A DNA stretch of 64,000 nt from the NCBI GenBank assembly GCA_963701325.1, contig OY969604.1:744001-808000 (forward strand), read 5' to 3'. Positions 52,589 to 61,286 of the stretch are shown piece by piece. This DNA is from Bog-756 sp963701325. Its GTDB lineage: Bacteria; Actinomycetota; Acidimicrobiia; Acidimicrobiales; RAAP-2. Positions within the stretch are counted from its first letter, which is position 1. Every line of letters starts with the position of its first letter. Below the pieces are notes generated by a model that had not been told where the DNA came from, did not search any database, and saw only the letters and a program-made list of their open reading frames with translations. Both the position numbers and the translations under genes were made by a program.

Positions 52589-53934
52589 TTCGGGTCCTCC
52601 TCCTCGCCCTGGTTCACCGTGAGGTCGTCCCGTGACACGGGCGACCCGTTCTCATCGACCAACTCGACCGAATCCATGAGCCATCGCATCGCTTTGGCCT
52701 TGCGTCGGTCCGAGCGTACTGCCGCGAGCCGTCCGGCCTGTTCCAACTGGCTCCGGACCTGGTCGACGTCCATCTCGAGGCGGGAGCCCATCGCAGCCAG
52801 CTCCTCGTCGAGCTCGTCGTCGGTGATCTCGATGGCCTCGGCCTCCACCAGGGCACGCAGGGCCAGGTCGGCCTTCACGCTCTGGAGCGCTCCGGCGCGG
52901 AGCTCGTCCAGGAATTCCTGCTCGCTCTTGCCGGTGACCCCGAGGAACTGCGCGAGGCTCAGCCCCTGCCCCTCGAGGCGGTGGTTGAGGTCGTGGATCC
53001 GCTCGCGGAGCTCCTCGAGCACGAGCTGCTCGGGAATCTCCTCGGTGACCAGCTCGACCAGCGCCTCGATGGTGCGGCGTTGGAGGGCCAGCTGCGCCTC
53101 GACGATCCGCCGTTGCCTCAGCCGCTCGGCGATGTCGGCGGTGAGCTCCTCCACGGTGGCGAACTCGGAGGCCTCGGCTGCCCACTCGTCGGTGAGCTCG
53201 GGCAGGACGGTCTGGCGCACGTCTTTGACCAGCAGGCGGAACGAGGCACGCTGGTCGTCGGAGCCCAGCGTCGACTCGAACTGGAGGATGTCGCCGGTCT
53301 TCGATCCGAGGAGCTGGCCGTCGAGCTCTGGGACCACGCCGCCGCTCCCGACCTCGTAGAGGTAGTCCTCGGCCGACAGGTCGTCGTCGTCCCCCTGGGC
53401 GCCCGGGCCCGAACGGGTCCCATGGATGTCGATGGTGACCTGGTCTCCTGTCTGGACCGGCCGGGTCACCTCGACCAGCTCGCCCGACGTCGCCCGGAGG
53501 CGGTCCAGCTGGGCGGTGAGCTCCTCGTCGGGAACCTCGAGCGAGGGGACGGTCACCACCAGACCGCCGTAGCCGGGGATGCTCACCGTGGGTCGGACCA
53601 GGACCACTGCGTCGAAGGAGACGGCGCCGGCGTCGTCCCCTGACGTGATGTCGATCTGGGGCTGGTCGATCGGGTCGACCTCGGTGTCCGTCACCGCCCG
53701 TGCGTAGAACTCGGGAAGCGCCTCGCGGATCGCCTCGCTGCGCAGGGCGGCGGGGCCGCCCATCCGTGCCTCGATCACCTTTCGGGGCACCTTGCCGGGC
53801 CGGAATCCAGGGACCCGGACCTCGCGCGAGAGTCGCTTCAGCACGTCGGCGAGCGCTTCGTCCATCTCCCCCTCGTCGATCTCGATGGACAGACGGACCT
53901 TGTTACCCTCTTCGGGCGCTGCTATCGCTCGCAT
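52585..53934 (-). CDS. tig: Trigger factor
   Basis: Ribosome-bound chaperone. The N-terminal ribosome-binding domain ends with the signature VRVPGFRPGKVPRKVIEARMG. A PPIase (FKBP-like) domain with an acidic insert (QGDDDDLSAEDYLYEVG) and the helical C-terminal domain follow. I choose the ATG at 53934 (449 residues) because a TACACT box lies inside the longer version starting at GTG 53958. It heads the tig-clpP-clpX run, linking folding and proteolysis. Confidence 0.94.
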   Translation of the reverse strand: MRAIAAPEEGNKVRLSIEIDEGEMDEALADVLKRLSREVRVPGFRPGKVPRKVIEARMGGPAALRSEAIREALPEFYARAVTDTEVDPIDQPQIDITSGDDAGAVSFDAVVLVRPTVSIPGYGGLVVTVPSLEVPDEELTAQLDRLRATSGELVEVTRPVQTGDQVTIDIHGTRSGPGAQGDDDDLSAEDYLYEVGSGGVVPELDGQLLGSKTGDILQFESTLGSDDQRASFRLLVKDVRQTVLPELTDEWAAEASEFATVEELTADIAERLRQRRIVEAQLALQRRTIEALVELVTEEIPEQLVLEELRERIHDLNHRLEGQGLSLAQFLGVTGKSEQEFLDELRAGALQSVKADLALRALVEAEAIEITDDELDEELAAMGSRLEMDVDQVRSQLEQAGRLAAVRSDRRKAKAMRWLMDSVELVDENGSPVSRDDLTVNQGEEEDPK

Positions 53935-53945
53935 ACGAATAGGTG

Positions 53946-53951
53946 AGTGTA
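53946..53951 (-). promoter_or_regulatory. Candidate -10 (TACACT) for tig-clpP-clpX
   Basis: TACACT on the minus strand ends 11 bases before the chosen tig ATG, so the leader would be about five bases. It argues against the GTG start at 53958, which would be upstream of the box. Confidence 0.4.
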
Positions 53952-54173
53952 CTGGCACCAGGGTGCCCGACTTCCGCCGGTTCCCGCACCCCTCGGCGGG
54001 ATCAGACGATGGACCCCATCGTCGGCCGCGACCCTCCGACCGGCGCGGACGAGCACGGGGACCGGACGAGGAGGGGACGGCTCGCCCCGGATCGTGCGCT
54101 CGAGCCCGCTCAGGCGGGAGTGGCGGGCACGGACGTTCTCGGGGGACCGAGCCGGAGCCGGTGCCCGGTCCGG

Positions 54174-54662
54174 TCAGCCCGGCAGCACGGCCTCGATGGC
54201 GTCCACGATCTCGGGCGCCTCCGGGTCCACCATCGGGCGGAAGCGGCGGACGATCTCACCGGAGGGCGAGATGAGGAACTTCTCGAAGTTCCACTGGATG
54301 TCACCGGCCTCGCCGTCGGCGTCGGCCACAACGGTCAACTGCTCGTAGACCGGATGGCGTCCGTCGCCGTTGACTTCGACCTTTTCGAACATCGGGAAGG
54401 TCACGCCATAGGTGGCGGAGCAGAACGTGGCGATCTCCTCCGAGGTGCCCGGCTCCTGCCCGCCGAACTGGTTGCAGGGGAAGCCGAGGACGCTGAACCC
54501 CCGGTCGGCATAGGTCGTCTGGAGACGCTCGAGGCCCTCGTACTGGGGGGTGAGGCCACACTTCGAGGCCACGTTGACCACGAGCAGTGCCTTGCCGCGG
54601 TAGTCGCCGATGGACGCCGACTCGCCCGCCAGCGAGTGCAGGGACGGTTCGTAGATGGTCAT
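54174..54662 (-). CDS. Glutathione peroxidase-family thiol peroxidase
   Basis: A 162-residue thioredoxin-fold peroxidase. The active-site Cys is in NVASKCGLTPQY, the second motif is LGFPCNQFGGQEPG, and the WNFEKFLI tetrad residues are present. The cysteine form, not selenocysteine, is used. Actinobacteria lack glutathione as a rule, so thioredoxin or mycothiol is the likely reductant (inference). The ATG at 54662 has TACACT six bases upstream and no ribosome binding site. It is divergent from the large GGDEF/EAL gene. Confidence 0.93.
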   Translation of the reverse strand: MTIYEPSLHSLAGESASIGDYRGKALLVVNVASKCGLTPQYEGLERLQTTYADRGFSVLGFPCNQFGGQEPGTSEEIATFCSATYGVTFPMFEKVEVNGDGRHPVYEQLTVVADADGEAGDIQWNFEKFLISPSGEIVRRFRPMVDPEAPEIVDAIEAVLPG

Positions 54663-54668
54663 GCGGGC

Positions 54669-54674
54669 AGTGTA
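54669..54674 (-). promoter_or_regulatory. Candidate -10 (TACACT) for leaderless peroxidase gene
   Basis: TACACT on the minus strand ends six bases before the ATG at 54662. Confidence 0.5.
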
Positions 54675-54866
54675 GAGCGGGCGGGGTCCGCCACGCACCG
54701 GCGTCGGCCGGTCCGGCGGGCCCGCCACCGGTGACCGGACTGCCCGAGCCGGAGGGCCAGACCGAGGCCGAGCGGGTGTAAAGAAACCGGGTGGGCGGGT
54801 CGATGATGGATGGGGAAGGCGACGCGGACCCGCAGGGGGGTCCGTCGAGGGGTCGGATGACGAATC

Positions 54867-57800
54867 ATGACAGTTGAGGCCGGGCACGTGGAGCGGGCGG
54901 GCGCCGCGCGTCACGGCGTCTCGGGCGCGGTCATCCAGGTGCTGCTCTCGCACGTGCGCTCCGAGGCCGGCGAGTCGGGGGTCGCCCAGGCACTGGCCCT
55001 GGCCGGCGAGCATCGTTCCTTTCCCACCCTGGGGGATGTCAGCACCTGGACGCCCGCACCGGCCGCGCTCGCTCTGTTCAACGCCGCGGTTCTGGTCACC
55101 GGCGACAGCGCCGTTGCCCTGCACGTGGGAGAGGAGGTCCTCTGGACCAGGGACGCAACGGACTTCGTCGGGCGCGTGCTCTCCCTCGGCTCTCCCGAGG
55201 TCGTGCTCCACCACGTCGGCGCGCTCGTCGGGCAGTTCGACGCGACCTCCGAGGCGGTGGCCCTCGACGTGGCCGACGACCACGCGCTGATCCAGGTCTC
55301 GCCCGTCGACGGCGAGGGACGGAACGCCCACCTCTGCGAGCTGACCCGAGGCCTCCTCGCCGAGCTCCCGACCCTCTTCGGGCTGGACTCCGCGATGATC
55401 AGCGAGCGCGAGTGTGCCGCACGTGGTGCCCGATCCTGTCGGTACGCCGTCACCTGGCAGCCGAGGAGCCGGGTCGTCGTAGAACCGGCAACAGCCGGGC
55501 GCGGTGCAGACCATCAGGAGCAGCCCGGTCTTCCGTCCGACGTGGACGCCGCTCCCCCGCTGGGCTCGTCGAACGGGAGCGGCCCGGTCGGTGAGGGCCC
55601 GGCAAACGCGACCGACCGGCTCCAGGACGCGTTGGACGCCCTCGCCGAGGCCCAGGCGACAGCCGCCAGCTGGGAGGCCAGGGCCGCCGAGACCCGTCGC
55701 GAGAGCGAGCAGGCGGAAGCCCGGATCCGGGAGGAGGCCGACGCAGAGGCGGCGCTGTTGCGCGAGCGGGCCGCCACGGCCGAGGGCCGACTGAGCGAAC
55801 TGGCCGATGTGACCGATCGCCTCGAGGGCCTGCTCGTCGGGGGATCGGCCAGCGCACTCCACGTCTTCGACGACGCGACCACTCCGGTCGCCATCCTCGC
55901 GGAGTGCGCGGACCGGGTCGTCACTGCGGACCGGTACCTGCTCATGCTCCGGGTCGCGCCCGGCACACCCATCGAGCTGCACCACCGGGGACTCGACGAC
56001 GTGCAGGCCGAGCGGCTGGCCGCAGACCTGTGGCAGGAGCACCCCGAGGAGGCCGGTGGCTCGCGGCTCATCGTCGACATCGCCTCGCCGAGGCGGCGCT
56101 ACGGCCGCCTGGCCGCCTTCACGTCCGCGGACGCTCCGGCACGCGGAGCCGAAGAGCGGATCCTCGGCAATTTCGCCCGCTACGCGGCCAACTTCCTCGA
56201 CGAGTGCGCGGCGCTGGGCGACGCCAGGCGCAGCGACGCCACCGCGCGGACGCTGCTCTCCTTCTCCCAGGAGCTCTCGGGTCTGACCACCCTCACCGAC
56301 GCGGTACAGCGCCTGGCCGATGCCGTCCCGGTGATGACGGGGTGCGACCAGGCCACCGTCTACCTCTGGGACCGTGACTCGGGCGTCCTGACCCCCACCT
56401 CCCGTACCGGGGGCCTCGAGACCTCCGACGCCTACACCGGTCCCATCGTCTCCTACCGGCCGGAGCACCGGCCCTCCCAGCCGGGGCGGGACCCACGGCC
56501 GGATCTGAGCGCGGCCGAGGCCGACGGTCTGGTCACCGTGCGCTCGGACACCCCGGTGGTCGCCCGGATGGTCCGGGAGCGGGAGGTGATGGTGCTCGAC
56601 GCCACGGTCGAGGACCCGCAACTGCGCGCGCTCCTGGGCCGTACCGGGACCGCGGCCTCGGTGGTTGCCCCGCTGTTCGCGGCCGGGGCGTTCATCGGGG
56701 TCATCGCGGCCAACTTCGGAACCCAGAGCTCGGACGCCACCATCCACGACGCCGACGTGCACGAGCGGCTCCTCGGACTCGCCGACCAGGCGGCCACCGC
56801 GATCCAGAACCTCGAGCTCCTGGAGAAGGTCTCCCATATGGCCTGGCACGACTCGCTCACCGGGCTGCCAAACCGCCGGCTCTTCGAGGACCGGGTCGAG
56901 CAGGAGCTGGTGCGCTCGCGCCGGGTGGGCGAACCGGTGTGCATGTTCTTCGTCGACCTCGACAACTTCAAGACCGTCAACGACACCTTCGGGCATGCGA
57001 CGGGCGACGACCTCATCCAGCAGGTCGCCCTACGGCTCGTGGAGACCGTCCGCAGCCAGGACACGGTCGCCCGGGTGGGCGGCGACGAGTTCGCCATCCT
57101 CCTCCCGGGACTTGCCGACCAGCTCTCGATCAACCTGTTGGCCGAGCGGATGCTCGAGGGGATCCACACCCCGTTCCTCGTGTTCGGCGAGGAGGTGACC
57201 ACCTCTGCATCCATCGGGATCGCCATCGCACCGGAGCACGGTGACAGCTACGACGACCTCCTCAACCGCGCGGACGAGGCGATGTACCGGGCGAAGGACC
57301 TTGGCCGGAACGCGTTCGAGATGTACCACTTCTCGCCCGACCCGGCCAACCCCGGCAGGCGCGCCCTCGACGACCGCGAGCTCTACGTCGATCTGATCAA
57401 GGCACTCGACGGGAACGAGTTCTTCCTCCTCTACCAGCCCTACATCGACCTTCGCACCGCCCAGGTGGTGGGCGTCGAGGCCCTCGTCCGATGGGACCAT
57501 CCGTCGCTCGGCATCCTCGAGCCCTCCTACTTCATCGCGCTCGCCGAGAAGAGCGACCTCATCGTGGCCCTCGACAGCTGGGTCCTCTGGCAGGCCTGCC
57601 GCCAGCTGCGTGCCTGGATCGATCTGGGGCTCGACCCGCTGCGCCTCTCGGTCAACCTGGCATCGCGCGACCTGGCCCACCCCGACCTCTTCCAGGGGAT
57701 CCACCGGACGCTGCAGGAGACCGGCGTCGACCCAACCCTGCTCGAGCTCGAGATCACCCGGCGGGTGGTCCTCGACACGACCGGACCCGCGCGAGAACAT

Positions 57801-58176
57801 CGACCGCCTCCGCCGCCTGGGCGTGCGCTTCACCATCGACGACTTCGGTTCTGGGAACTCCTCGCTCAACCGCATCGGGACCTTCCCGGTCAGCACCCTC
57901 AAGATCGACCAGTCCTTCGTCCAGGTGCTCGGGCCCGACGCCGCCGACAACAGCCTGGTCTCGGCCATCATCTCCATGGCAGACCGGCTGGGCCTGGCCA
58001 CCGTGGCAGAGGGCGTCGAGACGTCGCTGCAGAGCAGGGTCCTGCTCCAGCGAGGCTGCACCACCGCCCAGGGCTACTACTTCAGCCCGCCCCTGGTGCC
58101 CGAGGACGTCGAGCGCATGTTGACGGCCATCACCCCCGCTGAGCTGCCCGACTCGTTCGGCGAACCCACCGACTGA
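54867..58176 (+). CDS. Large GAF-GGDEF-EAL c-di-GMP protein, apparent frameshift in EAL
   Basis: About 1102 residues once one base is removed. Residues 1-200 resemble a V4R/haem-NO-associated-like sensor, ending ISERECAARGARSCRYAV. Then come a linker, a coiled coil rich in Ala/Glu/Arg (~245-320), a GAF-like part (~465-650), GGDEF (HDSLTGLPNRR; intact GGDEF at 738-742) and EAL (VEALVRWDHP, EAL at 871-873). At about 57785 the frame must shift: DPRENIDRLRRLGVRFTIDDF, LKIDQSFV and TVAEGVET continue one frame over to a stop at 58176. The C run in GGACCCGCG is the likely site. Both cyclase and phosphodiesterase motifs look intact. No membrane segment. Confidence 0.88.
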
Positions 58177-58214
58177 TCGCCCACCAGGCCCGTCCTGGCG
58201 AGATCAGCTCCACC

Positions 58215-58244
58215 GCCAAGTGCTTGCTGGAGTTAGCACTTTGG
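58215..58244. repeat. Inverted repeat upstream of the DUF5679 gene
   Basis: AAGTGCT at 58218-58224 and AGCACTT at 58235-58241 are perfect complements around 10 bases, and the pairing extends to GCC/GGC with one bulged T. It follows the GGDEF/EAL stop by about 40 bases and precedes the next gene by about 90. It could be a terminator without a T-run or an operator. Confidence 0.5.
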
Positions 58245-58332
58245 CCTGCCATCCCCCTCTTGCAGGAACCGCCCCGATACCTTCGGTTGGTCGGCGCTCG
58301 GATGAGCGTCACGGGGAGCATGAGGAGGAGCC

Positions 58333-58485
58333 ATGGCGTCGTACGAGGGCTACTGCGTGAAGTGCCGCGAAAAACGAGAGTTCGACGGCGAAGAGGTCGA
58401 GATGGCCAACGGCCGTCGCTCGGCCAAGGGCAAGTGCCCGGTGTGCGGCACCGGGATGAACAGGATCCTCGGCAAGAAGGCCTGA
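58333..58485 (+). CDS. DUF5679 small zinc-ribbon protein
   Basis: A 50-residue protein, missed by most ORF cut-offs. It has two Cys pairs, YCVKCREKR and KCPVCGTGM, around a basic middle, and ends GKKA. This matches the DUF5679 family, whose function is unknown to me. The ATG at 58333 has a very strong GAGGAG upstream, which supports expression. It stands alone between the GGDEF/EAL gene and the convergent ppx-like gene. Confidence 0.9.
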   Translation: MASYEGYCVKCREKREFDGEEVEMANGRRSAKGKCPVCGTGMNRILGKKA

Positions 58486-58530
58486 CGGGGCGCACGGCGG
58501 GGCGACGCCCGCGGCCGGCGGGGATCCCGG

Positions 58531-59502
58531 CTACTCCGGGTCCGCCGGTAGCGAGAGGCTGTCGATCACCGCTCCCTCGCGCAGTCCCCACTCGCTGACC
58601 ACCAGTCCACGGAGGTCCAGCTGGCGAACCAGGGTCGAGAGCACCACCGCACCGATCGGGAGCAGTGGGGCGCGTCTCGCCTGGATGCCGGGCAGGGCCA
58701 TCCGGGCGTCGAGGTCCAAGGTGGCCAGGCGCTCGGCGAGCTCATGGATCTGTCCGGCCGGCAACTCGACCTGATTCACGCTCGGCGCCGCCGACGATCC
58801 GCTCCAGGTGTCCGGGCGGTGGAGGCACATCGCGAGTCGGGCGAGCGCGCGGACCGTCCCCCCGCTCGCGATGACCCGGCCGCGGGCCTCGGGCCGCTGC
58901 GCCAGCATCTTGCTGATCGGACCGGTCCGGGACGTCGCCACCTCTCGGATGGCCCGTCGATCGGCATGGCTGAGCAGATCGCCGGTACCCAGTTCCCCGC
59001 GGATGCGGGCGGTCCCGAGGGCAACGCTCGCCACCGCATCCACGCGGTGGATGGTGCCGACACCCGCTTCGAGGCTCCCCCCGCCGAGGTCCAAGCCGAG
59101 CACGGATTCGTGGCCGACCCAGACTCCCGCCCGTTGGCCGAGGAAGCAGAGGCGGGCCTCCTCCTCGCCGGTCAACAGGGTGATCGAGCTGCCGAGAATG
59201 CGCTCCATCCGTGCCAACAGCCGGGTGCCGTTGGCCGCCTCCCGGAGCGCGGCGGTGGCGAGGGCGACCACCACATCGGCACCTGAGCCTTCCGCCGCGG
59301 CGTGCAGACGGCGCACCGTGCGGACGGCCAACGCGGAACGGTCTGCCGGCACACTGCCGGTCCGGGCCACCTCGGTCCCGAGATGCAGGAACGAACGGCG
59401 GCGGAGCACCGGCGTCAGACGTCCGTCCCTGGAGGCGTCCACCACCATGAGATGGAACGAGCTGCTGCCCAGGTCGAAGACGGCTACGCGCACGGTGGGC
59501 AT
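58531..59502 (-). CDS. Ppx/GppA family phosphatase
   Basis: A 323-residue member of the exopolyphosphatase / pppGpp phosphohydrolase family (sugar kinase/HSP70 fold). Motifs: VAVFDLGSSSFHLMVVD, LTGEEEARLCFLG, VLGLDLGGGSLEAGVG and VIASGGTVRALARL. It is the short form lacking the C-terminal HD-like domain of E. coli Ppx. Which of polyphosphate or pppGpp is used cannot be told. The ATG at 59502 has TAGCGT seven bases upstream and no binding site. Confidence 0.9.
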   Translation of the reverse strand: MPTVRVAVFDLGSSSFHLMVVDASRDGRLTPVLRRRSFLHLGTEVARTGSVPADRSALAVRTVRRLHAAAEGSGADVVVALATAALREAANGTRLLARMERILGSSITLLTGEEEARLCFLGQRAGVWVGHESVLGLDLGGGSLEAGVGTIHRVDAVASVALGTARIRGELGTGDLLSHADRRAIREVATSRTGPISKMLAQRPEARGRVIASGGTVRALARLAMCLHRPDTWSGSSAAPSVNQVELPAGQIHELAERLATLDLDARMALPGIQARRAPLLPIGAVVLSTLVRQLDLRGLVVSEWGLREGAVIDSLSLPADPE

Positions 59503-59509
59503 CGCCGTG

Positions 59510-59515
59510 ACGCTA
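59510..59515 (-). promoter_or_regulatory. Candidate -10 (TAGCGT) for leaderless ppx-like gene
   Basis: TAGCGT on the minus strand ends seven bases before the ATG at 59502. Confidence 0.4.
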
Positions 59516-59592
59516 TCCCGCGCCCGGCGTGTCGGGGACGGTGTGTCGCGGTGACCTACGCTGGCCGGTGCAGTGCCCGAAGGACATCTCGC

Positions 59593-59631
59593 CGGGACGT
59601 AGCGCGGCTTGGCAGCGCGCCGGCTTCGGAA
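59593..59631 (+). pseudogene. 5' half of a tRNA-Pro (CGG) relic
   Basis: These 39 bases match the start of the intact tRNA-Pro at 61118 at about 35 positions: acceptor 5' strand CGGGACG, complete D-arm, anticodon 5' stem CCGGC and loop TTCGGAA with anticodon CGG. Beyond the loop the sequence departs (ACTGGACTG) and no anticodon 3' stem, T-arm or acceptor 3' strand follows. A TACGCT box lies 31 bases upstream. So this is a broken tRNA gene cut at the anticodon loop. Confidence 0.75.
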
Positions 59632-59768
59632 ACTGGACTGCGTGAGCCTACGCCCCGGCCGGCACCAAGCGCATTCCCTCGGGCATCGACGCAGGGTGCG
59701 GACGGGCACGGTGCACGGAGACCACCTGAGTAGGTGTCCGCGATGTCATGGGACATGCCGTCCACGTC

Positions 59769-60749
59769 TCAGTGCTCTACATCGGGGTCGCGTTCGAAGT
59801 CGGTGTCGGTCCAGGGCGCGATCGGGAACGCTGCGAGAGTCCTTCGCAGGACCGTCAGCTGACGATCGTCCAGCCGTCGTCGCCACGCCCCTGGGAGCTC
59901 GGACGCGACCCGTTTCACCTCGTACCCGGTCCCAGTTGTGTTTTGTGATCTCAGATAGGCGTCGGCCCGGTCGGTCCAGGTCAAGCCCAGCTCCTCATAG
60001 AGCCGTCGGAACTCGCGATCGGGGTCGGAGCACAGGACCTCGTGTGTCCGGCGGTGCCATTCGGGATGGTGGGCTGCCGCCTCCTCCAGTGCCGCCTGTA
60101 GCAGTCCGATGCGCCAGGACATGCGCTCGATACGGGTGCGCCCCGGTGGAGGCACGCCCCAGGGAATCGCATCGCGGCTACCCACCTCTTCCCGATGCTC
60201 GAACGGTACCTTGGCGGCTCCTTCACCCTCCTTGAGATCAACCTCGATCCAGCTGGCCAGCACGTCGGCGGGGTGCCGGGAGACGATGAGGACATCGACG
60301 TCGAACACGGACGCGAGCCAGTCGATGGCGAGCTCCACGTGGACCGACTTGACGAGGACACGTCCCGGGGGCTGCCCGGCCGGTAGCGGATCGGTCGCGA
60401 GGGACCAGCCGAGCCAGGGGACCGGGTCGAAGGAACCGCTGTAGAGGTGCGTGTAGGCCCGCTGTCCAAGGATCCGGTGCGCGACACGATCGCGTCTCGA
60501 CGGTCGTGCACCGCCGAGAACCCACTCCCAAAAAAGGCGATAACGCTCGTTGTTCTCACCGGGTGAGAGGACCGGGAACCGACCCAACCCGTTCTTCGCA
60601 TGCCTACCTGCCCGATAGAGGTTCTCATTGTCCGGTTCGGAAATGCTGACGACGCCTGCACCACGTGCGAGGACCTCATTCGCCCAGGTGGTTCCCGATC
60701 GGGGAACACCGACGACGAGAATCGGCCGAGTGTTGTCCAAGGATCTCAA
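59769..60749 (-). CDS. Sulfotransferase family protein
   Basis: A 326-residue cytosolic sulfotransferase-like protein. The 5'-phosphosulfate-binding loop is VVGVPRSGTTWANEV near the N-terminus, and a 3'-phosphate region VLIVSRHPADVLASW follows. It would transfer sulfate from PAPS to an unknown acceptor. The TTG at 60749 is the longest start; a TTG four codons on is possible, and neither has a good binding site. It lies alone between the half-tRNA and the intact tRNA-Pro. Confidence 0.82.
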   Translation of the reverse strand: MRSLDNTRPILVVGVPRSGTTWANEVLARGAGVVSISEPDNENLYRAGRHAKNGLGRFPVLSPGENNERYRLFWEWVLGGARPSRRDRVAHRILGQRAYTHLYSGSFDPVPWLGWSLATDPLPAGQPPGRVLVKSVHVELAIDWLASVFDVDVLIVSRHPADVLASWIEVDLKEGEGAAKVPFEHREEVGSRDAIPWGVPPPGRTRIERMSWRIGLLQAALEEAAAHHPEWHRRTHEVLCSDPDREFRRLYEELGLTWTDRADAYLRSQNTTGTGYEVKRVASELPGAWRRRLDDRQLTVLRRTLAAFPIAPWTDTDFERDPDVEH

Positions 60750-61117
60750 TCGAGCCTGATGAGGTTTGGGGACGTGCCGTAGGGCTACTACGACGACGAC
60801 TGGTCGTCAATCGTCCTCGTCGTCACAAACCGATCCCCTGGGCTTCGATGGGCCCGATGGGCATCTCGAGCACGTTCGTCGGTGGCCGGTGCCCCGCAAC
60901 GAGACTTCGCTTGGAACAGGGGTGTGGGCATGGACAGATCGCCTACGCTCATACTGGTGACTCGGCTCATTATCGGATCGTCTGGTGGGCCGGGAAGTCC
61001 GTGCGGTGAGGGCGTTGGCTCGCTCGTCATCACGATGGTTGTCCGCGCTCGGCGGGTCGTCCAAGCGACCTCTCACTGTGGATAGCCAGAAAGAACCAGC
61101 TCAGAAATAGTTTTTGC
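60750..61117. other. 368-base region without a gene, upstream of tRNA-Pro
   Basis: No convincing coding sequence on either strand. It has a small hairpin of GAC/GTC triplets (60792-60799 with 60817-60824). GATAGC at 61081-61086, about 31 bases before the tRNA, is a possible -10. The last bases before the tRNA are a run of five T. The base composition appears less GC-rich than in the neighbours, but I did not count it. Confidence 0.5.
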
Positions 61118-61191
61118 CGGGACGTAGCGCAGCTTGGCAGCGCGCCTGCTTTGGGAGCAGGAGGTCGCGGGTTCAAATCCCGCCGTCCCGA
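61118..61191 (+). tRNA. tRNA-Pro (anticodon TGG)
   Basis: A complete cloverleaf: acceptor CGGGACG/CGTCCCG, D-arm GCGC...GCGC, anticodon stem CCTGC/GCAGG with loop TTTGGGA (anticodon at 61152-61154), T-arm GCGGG TTCAAAT CCCGC, discriminator A. CCA is not encoded. It reads CCA and other proline codons. Confidence 0.97.
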
Positions 61192-61286
61192 CCGACCGAC
61201 CGAACACCCAACCAACCAGACCAGTTGGGCGTTACCCCATTCAGTGGATCACTTGCCGTTCGACCGGGCTGACGGCGCGGCTCGGG

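Noticed and set aside
58218..58241. CIRCE (HrcA) operator
   Set aside because: The half-sites are in the reverse order compared with the CIRCE consensus, and no chaperone gene follows.
59609..60235. 208-codon plus-strand gene over the sulfotransferase 3' end
   Set aside because: Starts inside the half-tRNA and is Arg-rich; antisense to the sulfotransferase.
59593..61117. tRNA-Pro(CGG) interrupted by a group I intron
   Set aside because: No T-arm or acceptor 3' strand is found downstream and no intron core motifs are visible; a relic is simpler.
61030..61215. Minus-strand frame across tRNA-Pro (contains RDLNPRPPAPKAG)
   Set aside because: A well-known false protein produced by translating the reverse strand of a tRNA gene.
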